NCBI GenBank assembly: GCA_030562195.1
Contig: CM060201.1
Coordinates: 33,090,067-33,154,066 of the forward strand
Reading direction: 5' to 3'
Source: Nipponacmea schrenckii
Lineage: Eukaryota; Mollusca; Gastropoda; Lottiidae
DNA length: 64,000 nt
Below, piece after piece: positions 23,545 through 34,124 of the stretch; position 1 is the stretch's first letter; each line of letters begins with the position of its first letter. Below the pieces are notes generated by a model that worked only from the letters and a program-made list of their open reading frames with translations, was not told where the DNA came from and did no database searches. A program made the position numbers and the translations under genes.

Positions 23545-23745
23545 TCTTTATATAGCAAAAAGGCCATGGACAGAAGAAGGCAAAATTGTTATAACCTCAT
23601 TTCAAAGTATAATTTAATTATGACTGCCTGGTAAAGCGGAATGATTGAAAAAATACAAAAATTGCATCAACTGGTGGCTGGTGGAATATCAAGGACTTTG
23701 ACCGAAACAGCAAAGAAAAGATATTAAGAAACAAATTGATCAATT
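23545..23745 (+). pseudogene. Decayed Myb-like C-terminus of gene copy 2
   Basis: The DNA resembles the end of copy 1 (19490-19692): AAAAGGCCATGGACAGAAGA versus the copy 1 Trp-Thr-Glu-Glu block, then CTGCCTGG(T/C)AA(A/G)GCGGA and ATTAAGAAACAA(A/G)TTGAT before the stop. Stops and frameshifts interrupt it. About 1.9 kb present in copy 1 between the repeats and this segment is missing. Confidence 0.7.
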
Positions 23746-23924
23746 GATTTATTATATCATCTTGATATTTGTATATTTTATATTCAGTGCACAAGAATTG
23801 CATTTCTTTTTATTTGTTTTAAACTTTACAACGTAACCACAAATATAAATCATTGTAACCACAGCTTTTTTTGAAATTTTGGTTTATTGCAAATATGTCG
23901 ACAAAAGGAATCGGGGTACCATTT

Positions 23925-24790
23925 CTCTATATAGTGTCCTATACTTACAGGCAGTATTATATATCACTATTGTCTTATACATACCAGGTGGTAATATATA
24001 ATACGTGTGTCCTATCTTACCAGATGGCAATATAGAATGTTGGTGTCCTATACTTAACAGGTGGTAATATACAATACTATTACCCTATACTTACCTGATG
24101 GTAGTATCCGATACTGGTGTCCAATACTGACCTGGTGGTAATATAAAATACTGGTGTCCAATACTTACATGATGGTAGTATATAATACTAGTGTCCTATA
24201 CTTACATATTGGTAATATATAATAATAGTGTCTTCTACTAACATGATGGTAATATATAATACTAGTGTGCTATACTTACATGATGGTAATGTATAATACT
24301 AGTGTCCTATACTTACATGATGGTAATATATAATACTGGTGTCCAATACTTACATGATGGTAATATATGATACTAGTGTCCTATACTTACCTGATGGTAG
24401 TATCCGACACTGGTGTCCAATACTTACCTGATGGTAATATATTATACTAGTGTCCTATACCTACACGATGGTAATATATAATACTAGTGTCATTTACTTA
24501 CATATTGGTAATATATAATACTAGTGTCCTATACTTACATGATGGTAATATATAATACCAGTGTCCTATACTTACACGATGGTAATATATGATACTAGTG
24601 TCCTATACTTACATGATGGTAATATATAATACTAGTGTCCTATACTTACATGATGGTAATATATAATACTAGTGTCCTATACTTACATGACGGTAATATA
24701 TAATACTAGTGTCCTATACTTACATGATGGTAATATATAATACTAGTGTCCTATACTTACATGATGGTAATATCTGATACTAGTGGCATA
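23925..24790. repeat. 37-bp minisatellite array 3
   Basis: About 23 units of the same 37-bp family. The first several are divergent (GGTAGTATCCGATACTGG), the rest close to the array 1 consensus. It begins about 180 bp after the decayed end of gene copy 2, mirroring array 2 after gene copy 1. Confidence 0.92.
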
Positions 24791-24809
24791 AAACTAGTAA
24801 ATGATACAC

Positions 24810-25320
24810 ACTTGCTAAGTCCTCGATTGAAAGTGTTGAGTCATTGTGTGTGTCCTCAGTATGGTTTACTAATACTTTTATAATATGCATTTAAAAAAAT
24901 GACATGTTCTGTGGTCAAAATGGGAAAATTTCTGGACTAGTCCTCGCGTTGTTAGTAAAGGAACTGGTGACATCTAATACCCCTTTTATGTTAAAGTGAT
25001 GATTATTGTCCTCGGTGTGTATTTTGGTTTTCAATTATGGTGTCCTCAATTATACAGTAGTGAGTTCATTTGTGTTTCCTCGGATTTTATTGGGTCATTT
25101 TACTTTATACAACAACAACACCTACTGAATATTTAAACTACTCTTCTACAACAATTGCATTCGTGGTCAAGGGGGGAAGACTGGTATATTTTTCAGGGAA
25201 AGCACATGTCCTCGCATAGATAGCAATGATTCTTACGACAACAGTCGTCTGTCTTTTATCTTTTCAATTTGTGTGTCCACGGTAAGATATTATCATACAC
25301 TGTCCTCACAAAATATGAAC
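24810..25320. repeat. Cluster of GTCCTC motifs, 3' border of the duplicated locus
   Basis: At least eight dispersed copies of GTCCTC(G/A) (near 24821, 24852, 24941, 25009, 25042, 25078, 25209 and 25303). This is the same word as the CCGAGGAC block at 10560-10870, so related sequence borders the locus on both sides. Confidence 0.45.
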
Positions 25321-25679
25321 ATATTATGTGTCACATGTGTCCCCCATCCTTCTGCAATAATTCATATTTCTTATATATTGAAATAAAGATAATTTCTATG
25401 CATTTTTAGCAAGCCCTCTTCTTGCACACTTGAAAAATATCAATATTACGCCTGTAGATGCTATATTTATGGTAGCCTCGGTTAGCTGGATTAAGTCAGA
25501 GTCCTTGTGTCTGTGTGTCTGTTCACATTTTTCTTGTACTCACTCTACAGTCTACAATTCACAATGGATCTTTTTGATTTTTGTTATATGGGTTAATAAC
25601 ATTACAAAGAGGATCCCTATTGATTTTGGTGCTGATCGGACAAATTTTGGTCGAGATATAGTTAGAGGGGGGGAAACTA

Positions 25680-25800
25680 CTATCTCGTAGTTCCGGGAAA
25701 GCACGGGCCTAGGAATCAGACCTAATTTTTATTTCCTCGCACCGATCGGGATTCGAACCCACGGCACCTAGTCGCCTAGCATATAGTATAAAACTTCAGG
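25680..25800 (-). mobile_element. Possible tRNA-related SINE remnant
   Basis: On the minus strand GTGGGTTCGAATCCCGATCG contains a canonical Pol III B-box. No convincing A-box or cloverleaf is visible, so this is a remnant or chance match rather than a tRNA gene. Confidence 0.3.
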
Positions 25801-26924
25801 GTAACAGTCTTGTACTTATTTTCCAGCCGACATATTGACAATTCGACAGACCTCCCCTTTTTGACGTCACAACCAATCCGAACGCGTGAATTCAATAAAC
25901 CCGCGAATTGTAGTCTCTGTCACCCAGACTAATTACTATTACATAGATATCATAAGGACTGGATTGTCGAGTCTAAAATTTAATAAATTATGTCGATCTT
26001 GTCACTTCTACAGCTTAAATTTCTTTCTTTTTATATTTCACGAAGGTTTGTGTTTGTGTTATTATATTATCAAAGTATGCAGTGCATTCGTCAAACAATG
26101 TTATTATGACATGTAAAATAGTGAGAATCAATATCTTGACGACAGTCTTATCGACTGACTTTCCAAAGAAAATCTCCGATTAAGTAGGTCAAATTCTGAA
26201 ATGGATGTCCTACCCTACATTATGTTGGAGGGCCATATCCTCATATCGACAAAATATTTAAATACCGGTAGCCCTAATAAAGGTTTTATCTTACTAGAAT
26301 TTATTTGATTCGTCCCGATATCAATAGCCTAAATTAGATATCGCTTGTAAACGTTGGCTTTATTAGACCTAAGTTTTATTTAGTTTTAACTTCAGAACAC
26401 TTGACATCTGCCGACGACCGGCTTGAAATTGTGAATGTATCTTTTATAATAGAAGCAAACCTTTTGTGAAAGTCGTGCATCAATTAATAATTCCTGCGAT
26501 AAATTTCCTGGTAAACTAGCATGACTTACTGCTAATCGCCATCATGTTATTTCTGTAACGTTTGTCAGATATGGTGTCATTAAAATATTTGGCATGTGGG
26601 TTATTGGGGACTTAAAGTTGATCTGATCTGATTTTTGTGTTGTAGGATACTTTTTACCGAGATATATCGTTAAACGTAGAAAAATCTTTAACATATGTAT
26701 CTGTAGTATGGCTGCCATTTGGGCGTATTTCAATGCATTGCATTGCTATCTTTTTATTATATTATTCTTGTAATTTTAAAAATTTGATGTATCTTATATA
26801 TACATATATTGTTGATTATCATGATTTCTTTCAGATGTTCAATTCTTGTCTGATACATTTACGATGTGCTTGTTTTGAATGATTATTTTTTGTTCAATTG
26901 GTAAAGGCTACTTGATTGAGTTAG
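25801..26924. other. Region without a recognised gene
   Basis: AT-rich sequence with short open frames lacking domain signals. I looked here for the 5' LTR of the downstream Ty3/Gypsy element and found no match to its 3' LTR. Confidence 0.5.
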
Positions 26925-27047
26925 TTGTTTGGTCGGTGTGGCACATCGCTTGTCTTGGTTTGTTTATATTATTCCCCTTTTGTCAACATTCTTGAGACAT
27001 TTTCTGTCATTCTGGTGTTATCGGAACATACTATTGTTACCAACATC

Positions 27048-28013
27048 ATGGAACGATTCATCGATAGATTTGATGGTTCTGTTGCTAACAGGGATCGTGC
27101 ATTAGCACATTACCTATCTTATCATGATTATCTTCAGCATAAAAATATTGTTGTCAATTCTGAGGAAACTTTACAATCAGCTATATGCTTGTTTAAGCAA
27201 ACTCTTAAAGATAAAGCAAGACTATGGATAGAAGATCAAAATTTCCGTAATCTAGATGAATTGAAAAATGCTTTTCTTAAACGTTTCTCAGAAACCAGTA
27301 CTCAAGTAGGGATATATCAAAGTTATGCAAATTTTGTCTATTGTTCCACTGAATCACCTCTTGAAAATTTAGAACGGCTACAGAAGCTTTCTCGTCGTTT
27401 AGAATATGACAATTCTACATTGAAGGACAAATATCTGTCCATTTTGCCTATGGACTGTAGACGGGCTGTCATCATGTCTAGTACTGATAACACCCCAGTG
27501 GCGCAGTTAGCTGTTAAAGCTCAGAGATTCTTTGACGTATCCGATGTACCATCTCAATCCACAGAGACATCTTTTAAGCTTACTGATACAGATGCGGATT
27601 CATTGGCTCAGGATTTGCAACAATGTTCTTTGACGTCTACAAGCGGGTCAGGTCGACGATCTCGATCACAGTATCCATCTCAATCTGTTGCTGATCATAA
27701 ACAATCTAGAACTAAAAGTCCACATCGTGTTTCTTTCAGGGATCATTCGTCACCTCGAAGAGATGGTTCTGCACGATCTCATAGTCCTCGCAGTCGTTTG
27801 TCTCCCAATCCTCCAGCTTATAGAGCAAGAAAACTCATTTTGTGTGATTTTTGTCTAACACCAGGACATACTTGGCGTCAGTGTTTTGAACGCAAGAAGA
27901 TTTTAGAACACCGCCACTATCAATTTGCTGCTTTTTCTGCTTCAGCACCTCCAGACTCAAATCCTAGGCTTCAAAACAATACTCAGGATTTTCGACATGG
28001 GGAAAACATGTAA
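27048..28013 (+). pseudogene. gag: Ty3/Gypsy gag
   Basis: Start taken at ATG 27048 (MERFIDRFDGSVANRD), although the frame is open from 26925. The capsid-like region (about residues 1-170) has the pattern of retrotransposon gag proteins, including KDKARLWIEDQNF and LKNAFLKRFSE. A Ser/Arg-rich linker follows, then one CCHC zinc knuckle (CDFCLTPGHTWRQC) at about residues 262-275. No internal stop. The pol frame is -1 relative to gag and stays open through the gag stop, so -1 frameshifting is possible, but I see no canonical slippery heptamer. Confidence 0.85.
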
Positions 28014-28084
28014 GTGCTCCACAAGTTTTCCCCGTTCCTTCAACAAATGTTCCTAATGTTTCTCCAACTGAGTTTGTTTTAAAA

Positions 28085-31000
28085 TTGAATTCCACCAATT
28101 ACTGTAAAGGTAGTTTACAGGATGGTTCAACCATTCTTATTTTATTTGACAGTGGGTCTTCAAAAACGTTAATTTCCCAATCTGTCATAAATTTATCGAG
28201 TTATTTGTCTAAATTACCTGTATATAAGTTAGAACGTTCCTTAAATTTTAGAGTTGTTAATGGTTCTTCGATGAATTGTTCTTCGTTTATTAAATTTTAT
28301 GTTGTTTTGCAAGGTTTGACATTTTGTTTTCAAGCTTGTATTACTCCAGATTTAGTTGGGGTAGATTTAATATTGGGACAAGACAATTTAGCTGCCTTAT
28401 CTGGCCAGCTGGATTTTACAAGTAATATCTTCAAGGGCAAATCAGGCTGTATTTCTTTTTCCACTTGTAATGACGTTTATATCAAGCCACATCACACATA
28501 TAATGTACACGTTGCTGGTCATGTTCCTCAAATCTTTAAGAGTCGTGAAGTAGTTATGCATTGTGGTAAGCGTTTGTCCCAGTGGTGTCCTAAAAATATG
28601 TTGCTAAAACTTAGTCAAAATAAGACCGTCATTCCTGTTTGCAATTCATCTAATAAGACATTACATATAAGGAAATCAACCCCTGTAGCTCATGCTGACA
28701 TGCATGATATAATTTATTGTGGAGAAGATTGTGTATACACTCTCACTAATCAAAGTAAGAGTTCCGAAAGGGCGGATATTCTCAAACAATCAATAGATCT
28801 ATCTAATAGTGTCCTGTCGTCACAGGAAAAGGTAAAGACTTTTTTTAAAGAGTTTTTAGAAGAATATCAAGAGGCATTCAGTCTTCACGGAGAAATAGGT
28901 GAATGTCCAAATATTGAAGTCGACATTCAAGTCAATAATACAGATCCATTCTACATACGTCCCTATTATGTTTCTGATAGAGATAAAGAGACTGTTGATC
29001 GTGAATTGGAAAAATTGGTCAAATTAGGGGTATTAGCCGAGGGTCACCAATCATACACCTCACCTGTTCTTATTCTACCAAAGAAAGGTACTGATGAAAA
29101 GCGTGTTGTGGTGGATTTTCGTTACCTTAATTCTAGGATCAAACGAATTAATCACCCCTTCCCTCTGTTATCTGAAACCCTCAAAAGAATAGGTCAGGCC
29201 CAACCCACAGTTATTAGCTGTATTGATGTTAAATCAGCTTTCTTTTCCTTGCCATTGTCCAAGAGTGCACAACAGTTCACTGGCGTTTCTTCTTATCACG
29301 GCGGAAAGAACTATTATTTCAAGCGTCTCACACAAGGACTTAGTGTTTCGCCCGCCATATTTCAAACCAAAATCGATGCTGTAATTTCTGGTATTGATGG
29401 CAGTCGTCAATTCTGTATAGCACATCACGATGATGTTATCATCTTCAGTCAGGATCTGTCTTCTCATCGACGACACTTAGCGCAAATCTTCCAAGCCTTT
29501 ATTACACACGGTTTAAAGATTTCTCCCAAGAAATGTTCGCTCTTTCAAAATACTGTCACTTATATGGGACATATCCTTCAAATAGATTCTAATGGTATCC
29601 TTCAGATTAAACCTATCGCTAATCGGTGCCAATCTATTCGGAATCTACCAAGACCCAAGAATTCGAAAGATGTTCGTCGATTCATTGGTGCTGTCACCTA
29701 TTTGTCTAGTTTTCTACCAAAGCTGCAATCACTCTTATTGCCCTTGCATAAAATTTCCAGTAAGCAATCTTCTTTCCACTGGAATAGTACACATGAACAA
29801 GCCTTTCAGGACATAAAAGCATTATTAGTAAAGCCACCAGTGTTATGCATGCCATGTCCATCTGGTCGTTTAACTCTTTACAGCGATACATCTCGTGTGG
29901 CCACTGGATCATACCTCACTCAAGTTATTCATGGTGAAGAAAGGGTTTTGGGATAATATTCTAAAAAGCTGCCAGAAGCTTGCAAGCGATATAGTGTAAC
30001 AGAGTTGGAGCTGTTTGGCTTGCTGATTAATATAACAAACTTCCATCATTTATTAAAAGGAGTTGAGTTTGAGGCTGTGGTGGATCATTCCTCTATACCA
30101 CAGATTCTCCGTTCTAAGCAGGAACTCAAGTCGAATCGGCTTATCAAATTATATGAGAAACTGTCTCACTACTCCTTTCTCATCTCTTATAAAAAGGGTA
30201 GTGGTAGGGAAGTTGCGTTGGCTGATTATTTGTCTAGGAATCCAGTAGTCACAGATTCTGAAATTGACTCAGTCGTTCCAGCATCGTTTTCTCTGTTTGA
30301 TGCTTATCCGATACAACAGTCTGTTGACCGGCCTGTTACACGACAGTGGGCAAAACAGCATGGAATATCTGTACCAGATCTTTTTGTAAAGACAAAGGTT
30401 GATGGTTCTAAAAAGGCTACAACACTTAACAATCCAATTGAAACCTCAGTTGAAAATGCCCCTAACCACGACAAAGATGATTATGATAGTGTGCCTTTCA
30501 TTGATGCTTCTGCATCACGACTTTTAAGTCGCTCTAAGTCTCCTCATACAAGTAATGCTATCGAGCAACGACTTGTTGATAGGCAAATTGAGTCTAAAAC
30601 CTCTCAAGATAATTCTTCCTTAAATCCTGCTGACATCCAACTTCCCCCAAAACCCATTATAACATCTTCAGATCCAGTTGTTTCATCCAGCTTCCCAAAA
30701 CAAAAGCAACTTGATGAGTTGATGCGGATGATAAAACGTAAACTCATAAGAGATTACAATTTACAAGTGGATGTTAATAAACTTCGTCTTGCCCAGGAGA
30801 GTTCCCCATTCTTTAAACCGATATATGATTACCTATATCATGGCATTTTACCAGCTACAAAGCAAGCTGTAAAATCTGTTAAAAATAAGGCTATGGATTA
30901 TATTTTGTGTGATTCTGTTCTTTTTCGCTTGGTGATTGAAAAAGATGAACGGTTTAGTCTTCAACTTGCAGTACCAGAATCCATGATAGATACAGTCATT

Positions 31001-31948
31001 CACCTATATCACGATACTCTTTTGTGTAATCATCAAGGGATTCTCCGAACATACGTTACTATGCGCAAGTTGTTTTATTTCCCCAATATGTTCGACAAGA
31101 TATCTTACTACATTCGTTCTTGTGACAAATGCCAACAGTTTAAAGCGAAACCGGATAAAATACGCATGTTTCATCCTCGTATTCCCACTGAATACCGCAC
31201 CTTTGACAGGCTCAGCTTAGACTTCAAAACTATGCCTACCTCTCCCACAGGTTTTCAACACCTTATGTTGATAAGTGATGAAATAACCAGGTTTATCATT
31301 GGTGTACCTTTAAAGAAGTTGGATGCACAAACTATATGTGAGGCTCTAATACAAAAGCTTATATGTATTTTTGGACCACCCTCTGTTTTAATTACAGATG
31401 CTGCTTCCTCTTTAACAGGAAAGTTAGTTTCTCTTCTTTGTGATACTCTAGGTATTCATAGGAAGGTAATCAGTGTTCAAAACCATGGAAGTCTCCTTGT
31501 AGAAAGACACATAAGGTCCATTTCTGAATTCTTAAAGTATAATCTTAATCAGTATGGGACTGATTGGGTACGGTATGTTCCTACGTGCTGTTATGCATAC
31601 AATTCGTTCTCTTCACCTCACTTAGACAATCATAGTCTCTTTGAGTTAGCCTTTGGGAAGGAACCCAAGAGTCTCCTCTCTTTAGATTGGCGGAGTCAGT
31701 ATTTTTCGTCTTCTTCATCTTATGACGAGTATCTACAACATTTGCGCAAGAAGTTTGATTGCATAAGCTCTACAATGCTTGATTTACAAAAGAAGCAACA
31801 AGATGCTCAAAATGTTAGTTTGTCGCATTCTTTGGCTAAAAATCCTGTCTATGGTATTGGACAGTTAGTTTATGTGTTTAAGCCAAGTTCTTCTTCGTTA
31901 ACTGCAAACTCGCGTAAATTCAAAGCGGTTGGTGTGGACCGCTTGTGA
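28085..31948 (+). pseudogene. pol: Ty3/Gypsy pol (protease-RT-RNase H-integrase), broken
   Basis: In one frame apart from a stop at 29954-29956. Protease: LFDSGSSKTLIS (about residue 19). Reverse transcriptase: VVDFRYLNSRI (about 345), then AHHDDVIIFS (about 445), where the tyrosine usual before x-DD is His. RNase H begins near 29860 and is cut by the stop. It resumes and ends with ADYLSR near 30230. Integrase: an HHCC zinc region at 31000-31135, then a D,D-35-E-type core with Asp in SLDFK, Asp in ITDAASS and Glu in LLVERH. The frame ends at 31948 because of a frameshift just upstream. All other catalytic residues appear to be present. Confidence 0.88.
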
Positions 31949-32550
31949 TTCACCAAGTTCTAGACAGGACGCATTATGTTTTGGCAACCCTGGATGGGAA
32001 GGTTCTTGAGGATGTTTTTAATATAAATAGATTGAAGCCATGTTTTGTGCGTTCATCGTCTTCTTCTGCTCCTTTGAGTGACATTGATCAATTGAAGTCA
32101 GATTTGGAAAAATCCTCGGAAAATTTGCACATGAGTTCAGACAACGAATTGATCCTTACAGATGAAAGTGGTTCTATTTTAATTAATGATAAAGATCACG
32201 ATTTTGTATATAACAGATACACAAATCCAGCAAATATAGAACAATGTTTTTTGAATAGAGTTCAAAATGAAAATTTAGCTTCATGCAATATTTTATCATC
32301 TTCACAGATTGATAGACAACGTAAAATACTTAATAATATTCCCTTACATTTTCTTATTGTAAAAGCAAGATACAAGTTGGGATTTTTGCAAATGTTAGCA
32401 AGAATTATATTACCAGACGGCAAGTTTAGTGACACATGGATAGATTTAACTTCCAATTCTGAATTAAGTGATGTTGTTCATCAAATGGTTACAAATCATA
32501 AACTTCCTGTTGTAGGTAGTCTCTTAAGATATACTAGATCCTTGGCTTGA
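31945..32550 (+). pseudogene. Ty3/Gypsy integrase C-terminus and tail, frameshifted
   Basis: A 201-residue frame whose first 30 residues (YVLATLDGKVLEDVFNINRL) are the beta-rich integrase C-terminal region that normally continues pol. It is one frame away from the upstream part because of a single-base-type indel near 31925. The rest is acidic and unrecognised, without transmembrane segments, so it does not look like an envelope protein. Confidence 0.65.
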
Positions 32551-32847
32551 AACGTTTATAGATTTTTTTTTCTTTTCTTGTCATGTTACATTGTTAATTC
32601 ATGAATATTATTGTTCCTTATTCTTTTCGTCACATAAACTTGGAGCATCATCATAACATAGGAACTTGGAGCATAATAATATAAGAACTTGGAGCATAAG
32701 ATTCTTGTACAGGACCATGGTGCATTTTTCTTTTTGAATAATGCTTTTTTTTTTTTTTTTTTTTTTGTGTTTCCCACTTGTATATATGTTCACCGTTCCT
32801 TTTTTCATTCCTGTTGTTTACCTTTTTCCTTTATAGGAGAGGGGGGA

Positions 32848-33090
32848 TGTTGTATAGTAGTTACATCTTAGAAAGAGTAGTACATGTGTAACAATTGTAG
32901 TCTGATATGATGTAGGGTTTTAGGAGTAGTCTCCCTTAGGTTTTAGGAGTAGTCTCCCTTAGGTGGAAGTAGAATTAGGAGAATGATGGGATATGATTAT
33001 GGAGTATGGCATGTGATTGTTAGCCTTGTCACTGTGTGAGATTACTTTAAATAAATCTGTCAACATCCAGAACAGAGTTCTCATTAGACA
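32848..33090 (+). repeat. 3' LTR of the Ty3/Gypsy element
   Basis: Starts TGTTGTATAG directly after the polypurine tract AGGAGAGGGGGGA and ends about ...CATTAGACA. Contains AATAAA at about 33050 and a tandem duplication of GGAGTAGTCTCCCTTAGG (32918-32962). The right end is placed by the TG...CA rule, since there is no second LTR to confirm it. Confidence 0.65.
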
Positions 33091-33092
33091 CC

Positions 33093-33190
33093 TCAAACCC
33101 CACATACACAACTATTGCCTACAAAAGAAATAAAAATCTAAATGACATCCTTGTCCATGGTAGATTGTCGAAATTAACACAGTCTTAATC
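33093..33190 (+). pseudogene. Penelope-like element, C-terminal scrap
   Basis: The frame reads IAYKRNKNLNDILVHGRLSK and then stops, closely matching IAYTRNKNLNDILVRGRLP at about 44467-44524 downstream of the GIY-YIG domain. It directly abuts the Ty3/Gypsy LTR. No other part of this Penelope copy is seen on the far side of that element. Confidence 0.7.
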
Positions 33191-33764
33191 TCTCATGACA
33201 ATAGTTTCTGTTTGTAAATTTCAATACCAATTATCATGATATCCATTTTATCATTGTCAAATATATCATTTTCATTATATATATTTTTTTTATTTTTAAA
33301 ACAATATTAGTTATACTTCTCATTTTAATAATTCCACACCAGGAGGTCCTCTTTCTTTAAATTTCAGATTACCTACATTAAAAAAGTTTGCACCGATGAT
33401 GCAGCTTGATGTAACAGATTCATAAAAAATATATCAACTTTTATATAACAGTATGAAACAATATAGCCATTAATCGCTTTTTGTCTTCTTTATTATTCCA
33501 GAAAATTTTATGACAGACAACTGTTTCAGTATTGTTTTAGTTATTTATTTGTGAATTCCTTTATTAGGTCCAAGAAGATTTATACGTTTATTTCATTGCA
33601 TATTAGCATCGTAATTTTTTCAATGATTTTTATCATGTACAAGTCTTATATTGGATAGTAACTTGTTACTTTTCAATCACCCTAATCACTTAATTGCTAA
33701 CACACATTTTATTTATTTAGCAAAAGGAACATTAAACTTATAAGTCCTGTGCCTGTGCTTTCGT
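33191..33764. other. Region without a recognised gene
   Basis: AT-rich spacer between the Penelope scrap and the Copia element. Nothing recognised. Confidence 0.5.
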
Positions 33765-33992
33765 TGTTGATGTTCTATTCTCTCCAGACATTCCGATATT
33801 CGAGGATGGAAAAGGATTAACATTTGGATCGACTCAACAACAAGACGATCAGTTTATTGAATGACTACATGACGGAAACAGGAAGTAAACACGTATATTA
33901 TGCATGCGCATTCAAAATAACAAGTTATAATACAAAACAGAGTTACGTCTCATTATATATAATCAACAATATAATAAGTTTATACCTCAACA
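33765..33992 (-). repeat. 3' LTR of the Copia element
   Basis: TG...CA ends on either strand. Same length as the 5' LTR, with about 4 mismatches clustered in the middle (for example ACACGTATATTATGC versus ACAAGTATATGATAC). Confidence 0.95.
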
Positions 33993-34124
33993 CCCCCCCC
34001 CCCCCATAAACTTATATTCCTATCAATATTAATGTAAGTCTACAGATGAAAGTATTGAGACTTTGAAATGCCAAGTTACTGATAATAAATATAAGTTCCA
34101 ATATAGGTAAATACTAAATACATA

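Larger units (their letters stand above)
26925..33090 (+). mobile_element. Ty3/Gypsy LTR retrotransposon, degenerate, no 5' LTR seen
   Basis: Plus-strand gag, protease, reverse transcriptase, RNase H and integrase in the Ty3/Gypsy order, a downstream coding region, a polypurine tract (32834-32847) and a 3' LTR. One internal stop (29954-29956) and one frameshift near 31925 break pol. No 5' LTR is recognisable upstream of gag, so the 5' boundary is uncertain. Confidence 0.88.

Noticed and set aside
25740..25800. tRNA gene on the minus strand
   Set aside because: Only a B-box-like match. No foldable cloverleaf or A-box at the proper distance.
28000..28013. Canonical -1 slippery heptamer at the gag end
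   Set aside because: GGGGAAAAC is present but is not in the X-XXY-YYZ register relative to the gag frame.
31945..32550. Envelope gene of the Ty3/Gypsy element
   Set aside because: No signal peptide, transmembrane segment or cleavage-like site. The start is the frameshifted integrase C-terminus.
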